Shown in pieces: positions 57,016 to 64,000 of a stretch of 64,000 nucleotides of DNA (the stretch's first letter is position 1; each line of letters starts with the position of its first letter). The stretch comes from Cladorrhinum sp. PSN259 (Eukaryota; Ascomycota; Sordariomycetes; Sordariales; Podosporaceae). The stretch spans positions 124,001-188,000 of the forward strand of contig MU867089.1 of assembly GCA_033725935.1 (NCBI GenBank), given 5' to 3'. The notes under the pieces were generated by a model. That model was not told the DNA's origin. It made no database searches and saw only the letters and a program-made list of their open reading frames with translations. A program made the position numbers and the translations under genes.

Positions 57016-57977
57016 TAGAAGAGGCTAGACAAGCCCTTTCTTTACGATCACGAATTCTAGTCAGACTGAGACATAGTCGGTCTTCCGAAGAACGAGGCGC
57101 CAGCAGTGAAGGTGACTGTCCTAGGGAATCTAGCCATCTTCGAGGTGGCGGGGGAAACTCTACTGCCAATTACGAAACTTCTGCTAGACAAAGGGTGAAT
57201 CGATCCGAGGGAGATTGCCTGAGGAGCCAAGTCAACTCGCAGCAATAGAAATTGCCGGGCAACAGGCCGAGGACTCATGATTACCGTCGGTTAGGGAGCT
57301 CGACAGGTGGCTGGCTTCCCCCTGAACGACCAGCCTTATTCAAGACAGCGTTCCGAGCTCCGGCATGCCCCTCGACATTCGACACGCAAGAACCGGGGAA
57401 TCCAAACAAGTCGATTGATCAATCAATACTTGCATTCACTCAACTTGAATCAGGTGCATTTGGGGAGAGAACCCACGGAAATGAGCCGAGAAGCACCGCA
57501 AATCAGCGAACCAAAGATCAGGCAAGCACACCTGGGGTATCAACTCGCCCAAGAGGGTCAGGAAACAAACTGATTCAGATTAATCGACCTACACCAGCCT
57601 CGTGCTTGTTTGCGGGGAAATGCACACCAGATGATCTTGGGAAGGACGGATACATTAATGTTGCGAATGGGGTCTATATGAAGCCAGACAAGCTACAAGA
57701 CCTTTTTTAGGGAGTGTGGAAGACGATGGGACGCCATATAGGAAGGAGCTAGGGGTTATTGGGGATGAACCACGGCAAATGAAGGAGCAAGCGGAGAGGG
57801 AGAAAATGTATGCGGAACAGCGCAAGACGGCACAAAGGGTCAAGAAGAAGGAGCGGAGATATTGGGGTTCTATGCGGAACTGGGTGATGTCATGGTGAGA
57901 GCACTTGTCCTGAGATTATGTGCATCAAGGGTTATATGGCTGCTAACGACCCCAACAGGCCTCAAGCTCTTTTAAGG

Positions 57978-58067
57978 TCAGCTCTGATGCAGCAAACTCT
58001 GATACAGCCAGCTCTGATACAGACAGCTGTGATACAGTCTGCTCCGATACAGCCAGCTCTGATAAAC
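57978..58067. repeat. Six tandem 15-bp repeats (CTCTGATACAG core)
   Basis: Six units of exactly 15 bp, each a variant of CCAGCTCTGATACAG. In the spliced frame they read as pentapeptides such as PALIQ, TAVIQ and SAPIQ. The 15-bp period preserves all frames on both strands. Confidence 0.85.
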
Positions 58068-58459
58068 ACCAGAAAACAACATGAAACCTGGGGGTTCCAA
58101 GCACAGCTGAGACCTTTTCCAGGTTTATCAAAAATTCCTTTTTGCGGAGAATCAGCGTGATAAGAACAACATGGGAAGCGAGGGAGTTGTAGCAAAATGA
58201 TCAGCGTAGTATGATAATGCAAGACATCAGTTTTAGTCCACAAGCAATGCAGTGTCAGACGAACCTGAACTACCTACCTTTTATATTCGCCCCTTTCAGA
58301 GAAATATCCATGCGAGTATACCATTAAGATTGTTTCTCCTCGTTCTCTCTTTTGCATGATTTCCATACGGCTAGCCTCCGTATAAGGAGTGTTGTATGTA
58401 CAGTTTTCCACGCCCCTCGCCTCCCTTCCCCACCTTGATCTTCTATCCCAAGAACCATC

Positions 58460-58996
58460 TTAACGCTCGTAAACGGTGTCCCCCTTTCTCTTTGCCCGTA
58501 AATCGTACAAGCCCTACATAAGTTAAAAACCTGGTCAGCCTTTCTTTCCTTCCCCAGTATGATGTTGTGGTGTGTGTAAAACTCACGTCGCTCTTCCAGC
58601 CCAGATAAGTAACGGCCGCGGGTACGGCGAGTACGTAAACAAAGGAGATCCAGGCTGTGCGCTTCGTCCATCTGAAGTACTTGTATCTATTGGTGATCAT
58701 GTCTGCGCAAATGAGAAATGCATGGTTAGTTTTCCTGCTCTGGGATATGCTGTTTCATTGGGAGGTTGGTTTGTTTTGCGATTTGTCGGAGATTGTTGTC
58801 TTCAGGGAGGCTGAAGATATAAGGGGGGTAAAACATACTGCCGAGCCTGGTGAGGGCCGGGTCCATGGCCATCTCTGTTTGTTGCGCGTGAAGCGCATCG
58901 AGTTAGTAAAAGCTATGTCATGGAAGGAGGGGCCTCTGAGGAGCTCAATTGAGTAAGGGGGAGGTAAAACGAACTGTGATGCGGTAGGCCAGCCAT
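58460..58996 (-). CDS. Small complex I subunit, B15/NDUFB4-like
   Basis: Four short exons in transcript order 58975-58996, 58839-58874, 58587-58702 and 58460-58513 give only 75 residues, so it is easily missed. The spliced protein begins [20 protein letters not shown] and continues [14 protein letters not shown], then one hydrophobic helix ([18 protein letters not shown]) and a charged tail ending [12 protein letters not shown]. The pattern of a short N-terminus, the YKYFRWT motif, a single membrane helix and a charged tail fits the accessory NADH:ubiquinone oxidoreductase subunit of the B15/NDUFB4 type in the inner mitochondrial membrane. The exact subunit name is from memory of the family and is less certain than the reading frame. 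All three introns keep phase and have good GT..AG borders. Confidence 0.75.
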
Positions 58997-60803
58997 CTTG
59001 GAGAGTTTACGACTGCTGGTCGTGTGGGTGGTTGGTCTGTGGTGGTGGAGGGGAAGCGTCCGTCGACGTCTTGATTGACGAACGGTTGAGCTTCGAAGTG
59101 AGGTTGCGGCTGCTTGCTCGATGCGGTCTTGGCGCCGAGCTTCCCAGTGGTGGTTCAGGCTGTTGTGGAGGAGCGTGCACGGTCACGTGAATAGACTTTG
59201 TTTCCGAGGGGAAGGTTGCGGAGGTCTGCTTGCCGTCGTCACCATCCATGACTTTCGTCAATGAACGCACATCAGTTCTGATCAGTTTTGATCATCTACA
59301 TATGATCTGGCGCCTCGGCTTGGGCTTTGTTCCATTACGGTGCTTGTTCTCCCCGTGTAGTTTTAATTACTCGGAGAAATCGGCTAGACACTTGCCTTCC
59401 AGCGAGGCTGCTCTCTCCTCCGGCCGGCTCTCCAAAGTTCTCGAAATGTATGTCAGATGTTAAGACGACACCAAACACACAAACGTTCAGAAACTCAGGA
59501 TGGACCACGTTCGATAGCCTATAGCCACATGCACAGGACTCACATCAGAATAGGTACGCGTTTACAGAGCCTGCGACATCACAATGTCAACGGCCGTAAC
59601 GCCTTTCGCATATGCAGTGAAGCGGCTCAATAGGCGGACACGGCATTACCGGGCATGCTGGTCTCCCCGCCATGCAGACGTGGGATGCCGGAAATTCCGG
59701 GATCTTGTGGATTCCTTCGATGCGAAAGTTCTTCCGAACCAACTCCATCAACGGCCAGGCCCGCCTGCCGACGGGATTTTCCACAAATTCCCCAGGTTTC
59801 GCTGGTTGACCGCAATCAATCAATCGTCTTTTGTCCGAGATACGAACTTTTGTCAGCACCTGAGACCCAACTTTGTCTGGTTAGCACTGAACGCGGGTCT
59901 GATACCGGCCTTTCGGTGGCGCGGGGGCCGGGAAATGCGGGTAGGCTTTTTGTTCTTTTTGGTGGACCCCAGTCGATCCCCGATCTGGATCTTTTGCATG
60001 TGGTAGCTTCTGTGCTTATTTGGAAGCCAAGATTGCCGCAAACACTGGCCGGTGGAAAACCATCCACCTGAGCGCAATGACGTCAAGTCAATTGACCTGG
60101 AAAGATCATCCAAAGTCATGATGCAGAACAGACGGAGAGAGACAGTACGAACCAGACAAAATTGTTAGGCATCAAAATTTGGGTTGACGACTGCGAGTGC
60201 TGCGGTAAGTCTGAATGACGGGGTCCTTCCCAATTGGGTGCTGCACTGCCGCATGATGGGGCATTATTTTTTGGGCTGCTTCAAATCAAGTGCCCATGTC
60301 CCAATTCGGGGTCCATGTTCACTGTTACTACCGGCGAGATTCGCTCGAGCCAGGACAAAGGCACAGTCAGGAAATGCCAGACCAATTCTGACCAACCCGA
60401 GACCATGTCCTGGGAAGAAGCCACAGATGCTCCAGACGGTGCCCGAATCTCCCGGCTCCCACTAGCAGTCGTTGCTTTGCCTAGCCGCATTCAGCCTCTC
60501 AGCGTGTGTATCACCCTAAATAAACAGTGGTCCATCCTCATTCGTTATTATTATTATTTTGAGATGTTTCTTTGACGATCCTGGGAATTCTTCCTCTCTC
60601 CTTCTCTTTTCCCCCAGTCTTTGACTCTTAGAGTTTAGAACCTATCACACCCCGATCCCTGTTAGCTTTAGATTATGCTCACCCAAGTCAACATACAAGA
60701 CCCCTGACAATCTTACTCGACACAAACACAGCACAGCCTTGTGGATGTTGTTGTTTTTTCCTTTTATCTCGAGTCGTCCTCGGCCAAGTCCCCCACTTCG
60801 ACA
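58997..60803. other. 1.8-kb gene-free region between divergent genes
   Basis: Contains promoters of the complex I subunit (minus) and the LCAT-like hydrolase (plus). C/T-rich stretches lie at 60590-60625 and 60700-60800, just before the hydrolase ATG. ORFs of up to 140 codons on both strands near 59580-60070 overlap each other and show no domain. No RNA gene was recognised. Confidence 0.5.
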
Positions 60804-63323
60804 ATGGCTGTGACCATGGCATCTTCATCTACAGCCTCTGTTCCCGACAGGGCGAGAACACTTCCAGTTCCAGGTACCAAAATCGTAACAACTTTCTCTC
60901 AACCACCAACACCACGACAACAAAATGGAAATGGAAGTGAATCACCAACATCACCCGAAGATATTCACCAATCTCCTCGATCAGATGGCCCCGAGGACGA
61001 TGAGTTTGAAGGAGACCACAACGACGCCCAATCGTTTATGCAGCCAGCAATCAGCCCTTTAGCTACTCTTTTTACGTCACCGAGGACGCCAGCTGCGGAG
61101 AGAGCTGCAGCTCTGGATCGGCTGCCCGGTGGAGGGATTTTCGAGGTGCTTGATGAGGACATGGCTGGTCACCTGTCGCTTAATGGGAGTTTTGCGGATC
61201 GTTTGCCATTGCGGCACTCAACTGAGCCTACTCTTGGCAAAGAAGGGAACAGGGCGTCAGGATGTCTCGTCTCAACTAGTCAAGAACTTTCAGTCAACCG
61301 TTTGCCCACGCCGTGGCAGGCTGGACCCAAGCAATTCCAGGTATTAGAGCAAGCTCCGGAGCCGGGAAAATTTAGGTCTTCCATGTCAATGGCAATCAAG
61401 GGGCAGTCTAGACACAAACGCGCATCCTCAGTTGGAGAGAATGCGCTTAAAAGACTTTCCAAGGCTTTACCGTCCATCTCCATACCTTCGGGGCTCATGT
61501 CCAGTCTACCTACACCTCCATTTTTCTCATCTCATTCCACAAGCTCAACAAGCTCATCGAGCTCCCCTCAGAAAGAGGAGCGACCAGCACAGCCAAAAAC
61601 ACCATTAACTGCCTTTAATCGGGCATCTTCACCTCAAATACCTCATTCAGGGTCTTCTAGGCCGGGTTCATTACGAAGAACAGCCTCGGAGGATTCGATG
61701 CTTTATCATACACTATCTCGGGTATCTTCCCTGGGAGATGATGGCAGGTTCGCAAATGTTCGGGAACAGGTCAATGTCCGCATGAAGGCAATTATGGACA
61801 GCTTCGACGGCCCTTCTTTCAAGATGCCGAATATACTAAACACAGCACCGAAGAAATCATCAACCGAGCCTCTTATGGGCACTACTCGATCAGGCTCTAT
61901 TCATTATGGCCATCTAACCCCCAAAGATCCTTTAGACTCTGTCTTGGAAACACTAACCGGAGATATCGTTATAATGGGCGGATACAGAGGTTCCATTTTG
62001 CGCTCCGCAAAAGCCCCCTACAGACGGCAGTGGGTTCCCGTCAAGGTTCAACTTGGAGTGAGGAAAGTCAATTTGGAAGTAGGGCTGGATCCCGAAGACG
62101 AAGAAAACATGGAGAACCACATCTTTGCGGATGGGATGCTGCAGAATATCGGGCCGGTCGATATCTCGAGGCGGCTGTTCAAGAAACTGAGAGAGAGCGA
62201 GAACTATCGATTGGGCAAGCTCAGAGTTCACGACTACGGCTACGATTGGCGGCTTTCTCCCCATTTGCTTTCGAGAAAGCTTGTCGAGTTCCTTGAAAAG
62301 TTGCCTTCCAACCATCCTGCAACACCCAATGAAGAACGAGGCGTCCTGGTAATTTCTCACAGTCTGGGTGGGTTGATAACAAGACACGCAGTCAACCAGC
62401 GGCCTGAGCTTTTCTCTGGAGTTATTTACGTGGGTGTTCCCCAGCGATGCATCAACGTGCTAGGCCCGGTACGCAACGGAGACGCCGTTTTACTCAACGA
62501 GAAGATCCTCTCAGCCCAAGTCAACTTCTCCCTTCGCACGACATTCGTATTTTTTCCCGAGGACGGGTTCTGCTTCATCGACAAAAACACCAACGAAGAA
62601 TACCGAGTAAACTTTTACGACGTGAACGACTGGATAAAGTACCGTTGGTCGCCCTGCGTTGCAGAGCCCGCACTTCCGGCTCTGTCGACAAGAAACAGTA
62701 CTTTTGGTTCCTTGCTCAGTCTGTCGGATTCGCTTCCTAGTCTCCCGTTGAGGAGTAGGAGTAACACGCAGAGCAAACGATCATCATCATCAGCGGCGGC
62801 AACAGCAGCAGCGGGAGTTTTAGACTCGATTACTAAAGATCGGACGCTCGCGCCGCAGATGAACTCGTCTGATGCTACTTCTTCGTCGAGTCAAACGGTC
62901 ACGACGGACGCCCAGAGACAACGGAATCTAGCATACCTTGCGAGGACCCTGACGGAGACCAAGAAGTTTAGAGCCGAGCTTGCTCATAACAAGACTCATC
63001 AGGAAGTGAACGCGTACCCACCTTTGGCGCTCATATATGCCAAGGATATACCGACCACGTACGCGTGCAGAGTAGCAGGCAGGGAAGGAATAGCCTGCGC
63101 GGACGCCTACGACGACTTGGTCTTTCGAAGCGGTGATGGAGTTGTCTTGGCCAGGGAAGCGATGCTGCCGAATGGGTATGAGGTTGTCAGAGGCGGAAGG
63201 GTAGTGACGGATCGGGGACATATCGGGATGCTGGGGGATTTGGTTGCTGTTGGTAAGGCGATGGAGGCTGTTGTTAGGGGGAGGATGAAGGGGATTGGTA
63301 TGGGTATAAATGGGAAGAAATAA
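60804..63323 (+). CDS. LCAT-like alpha/beta hydrolase with long disordered N-terminus
   Basis: Single exon, 839 residues, starting MAVTMASSSTASV at ATG 60804; the frame is open upstream but has no other ATG. Residues 1-380 are Pro/Ser/Thr-rich and probably disordered. From about residue 385 comes an alpha/beta-hydrolase fold: IVIMGGYRGSILRSA (oxyanion region), VHDYGYDWRLSPHLLSRKL, and the nucleophile elbow GVLVISHSLGGLITRHAV with Ser520. The likely His is His806 (DRGHIGMLGD). The fold and these blocks resemble the lecithin:cholesterol acyltransferase group (PF02450-like) of lipases and acyltransferases. The substrate is unknown. An Ala/Ser low-complexity insert lies around residues 640-700. 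A tRNA gene lies about 480 bp past the 3' end. Confidence 0.85.
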   Translation: MAVTMASSSTASVPDRARTLPVPGTKIVTTFSQPPTPRQQNGNGSESPTSPEDIHQSPRSDGPEDDEFEGDHNDAQSFMQPAISPLATLFTSPRTPAAERAAALDRLPGGGIFEVLDEDMAGHLSLNGSFADRLPLRHSTEPTLGKEGNRASGCLVSTSQELSVNRLPTPWQAGPKQFQVLEQAPEPGKFRSSMSMAIKGQSRHKRASSVGENALKRLSKALPSISIPSGLMSSLPTPPFFSSHSTSSTSSSSSPQKEERPAQPKTPLTAFNRASSPQIPHSGSSRPGSLRRTASEDSMLYHTLSRVSSLGDDGRFANVREQVNVRMKAIMDSFDGPSFKMPNILNTAPKKSSTEPLMGTTRSGSIHYGHLTPKDPLDSVLETLTGDIVIMGGYRGSILRSAKAPYRRQWVPVKVQLGVRKVNLEVGLDPEDEENMENHIFADGMLQNIGPVDISRRLFKKLRESENYRLGKLRVHDYGYDWRLSPHLLSRKLVEFLEKLPSNHPATPNEERGVLVISHSLGGLITRHAVNQRPELFSGVIYVGVPQRCINVLGPVRNGDAVLLNEKILSAQVNFSLRTTFVFFPEDGFCFIDKNTNEEYRVNFYDVNDWIKYRWSPCVAEPALPALSTRNSTFGSLLSLSDSLPSLPLRSRSNTQSKRSSSSAAATAAAGVLDSITKDRTLAPQMNSSDATSSSSQTVTTDAQRQRNLAYLARTLTETKKFRAELAHNKTHQEVNAYPPLALIYAKDIPTTYACRVAGREGIACADAYDDLVFRSGDGVVLAREAMLPNGYEVVRGGRVVTDRGHIGMLGDLVAVGKAMEAVVRGRMKGIGMGINGKK

Positions 63324-63805
63324 AGAGATGGGATGGGCTTGCATAAAAAGAACGAGGATGGATGCCGATGATGATGATGATGATGATCGAGATGAAGAAG
63401 AATGAACTTGGAGAAAGAAAAGAAAGAACCGGAGTTTCAAAGGTGGTTCATTTGAGGATGGTTGGGTTTGGGAAGATACCTATGAATTAAATTTGCGTTT
63501 TTTTTTCTGTCTTGTGATTTCGGGTGCTCCTTCTTTGTTTTTATAGTTCCTCTTTTCTCAGTGAGACCGTGTTGCTTATTGCGTCGTGGTTCTTTCTCTC
63601 TCCAACTTTGAGGATCGCTCCAAGGTCCTCCGCGTTGGCGGATGTGGGCAGAACTTGCAGAATAAATAGCGTGGAGAAGCATTATGCTTTGCTGTTCAAA
63701 AACAGGGGCGAAACAAGGCTTGCGGTTAAAAAAAAGGGGAACCACCAGGGAATAAAAAGAAGTTCACATCTTATTAAGGGGATAGAATGAGAAGCAAAAG
63801 CTGAT
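63324..63805. other. Intergenic region between the hydrolase and the tRNA gene
   Basis: 482 bp with the hydrolase 3' region. A (GAT)7 tract lies at 63367-63387 and a T-run near 63500-63507. No other gene was recognised. Confidence 0.55.
63367..63387. repeat. (GAT)7 microsatellite
   Basis: Seven perfect GAT units, 44 bp after the hydrolase stop, in its probable 3' untranslated region. Confidence 0.85.
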
Positions 63806-63878
63806 TGACCGACCCAGGGATCGAACCTGGCACCTTTTGTGTGTGAGACAAACGTGATAACCACTACACCAGCCGGCC
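63806..63878 (-). tRNA. tRNA-Val, anticodon CAC
   Basis: The 73-nt cloverleaf folds without an intron. Acceptor stem GGCCGGC pairs with GTCGGTC (two G-U), with discriminator A. The D arm contains GTGTAGTGGTTATCAC (A box TGGTGTAGTGG), the anticodon arm is TTTGT-CTCACAC-ACAAA giving anticodon CAC, and the T arm is CCAGG-TTCGATC-CCTGG (B box GGTTCGATCCC). The gene does not encode the CCA end, as expected for a eukaryote. Confidence 0.95.
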
Positions 63879-64000
63879 TTGAACTTATTAAGGGTTCATC
63901 CGGGAACAGGGTAGGTGTTGGTCGGTGAAGTTGTCTTGGACTGAGATGGTGGTTTATGTTGTTGTGCTGGTTGATGGTGTTGTGCTGTGCTGTGTTGACG

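Larger units (their letters stand above)
56886..58160 (+). other. Unresolved coding-like locus directly after SAP18
   Basis: In the SAP18 frame, bases 56886-57245 and 57249-57707 are open, broken only by TAG at 57246 and ended by TAG at 57708. At 57701-57710 the sequence CCTTTTTTAG precedes a second frame (shifted by -1) that is open to 57894 and reads EDDGTPYRKELGVIGDE and then a Lys/Glu-rich helix. A good intron follows (donor GTGAGA at 57895; CTAAC and CCAACAG ending 57958), joining in phase to 57959-58160, which ends with TGA. So the right-hand part looks like true coding exons, with a tail of pentapeptide repeats. I cannot fix its start or decide between a separate gene, a decayed gene and an extended SAP18. 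A G14 run lies at 57002-57015. Confidence 0.35.

Noticed and set aside
59580..60070. 140-, 138- and 90-codon overlapping ORFs on both strands
   Set aside because: No domain and mutually overlapping frames; no exon chain could be built.

Overview
This window is nuclear DNA from a filamentous ascomycete (Pezizomycotina), probably a sordariomycete; the class is an inference from protein style, and I cannot name the species. The evidence is genes split by 48-170 nt introns with GTRNGT donors, CTRAC-like branch sites and YAG acceptors, plus genes that budding yeasts lack or have reduced: COP9 signalosome subunit 1, a complex I subunit, SAP18, and a septin-like GTPase with a C-terminal membrane segment. 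Gene density is about one per 3 kb. Two stretches are much emptier, at 2.0-8.5 kb and 48.9-52.6 kb.

Layout, left to right. A 5'-truncated ankyrin-repeat gene ends at 2034. A long gene-free stretch follows; it holds a compact TA-flanked inverted-repeat element (3665-4030) with a 42-bp triplicate inside. Next come a Zn(II)2Cys6 regulator (8527-11959, +), the ribosome-biogenesis factor Kri1 (12700-14799, -), a Rab5-type GTPase (15653-16480, +), a RING protein with an Arg/Asp/Glu-rich tail (17365-20353, +) and the septin-like GTPase (21297-23674, +). After 3.6 kb of empty DNA with two long hairpins come an MFS drug-type transporter (27287-29213, +), a thioredoxin-fold ER protein without a CxxC (29686-31415, -), the ISWI-complex subunit Itc1 (32349-35780, -), the N-glycan glucosyltransferase Alg8 (37693-39327, -), an ERGIC-53-like cargo lectin (40179-41627, +), an Xaa-Pro aminopeptidase (42364-44224, -) and a second zinc-cluster regulator (45611-48923, -). 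The right part carries CSN1 (52616-54177, +), Prp18 (54538-55704, -), SAP18 (56147-56885, +), an unresolved coding-like locus just downstream of SAP18 (56886-58160), a 75-residue complex I subunit (58460-58996, -), an LCAT-like alpha/beta hydrolase (60804-63323, +) and tRNA-Val(CAC) (63806-63878, -).

Most genes are housekeeping functions, and there is no sign of a metabolite cluster or prophage-like island. A loose secretory theme runs through 27-42 kb: an ER thioredoxin-fold protein, Alg8 in lipid-linked oligosaccharide assembly, and a lectin cycling between ER and Golgi. I do not claim these are co-regulated. Alg8 and the lectin share a divergent promoter region, as do Kri1/Rab5 and Prp18/SAP18.

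The observations most worth following are these. (1) The SAP18 frame stays open past its stop for about 275 codons, interrupted only by TAG, and ends at a T-run where a -1 shift leads exactly into a further spliced coding-like stretch. (2) The TA-flanked element has near-perfect 27-31 bp termini and a triplicated core. (3) The ER thioredoxin-fold gene has two consecutive 8-nt microexons at the place where the CxxC should be. (4) Itc1 has a first coding exon that is only the ATG. (5) The second zinc-cluster gene has a GC-AG intron beside a C12 run. All exon boundaries are my reading of splice signals and frame continuity, not transcript data.
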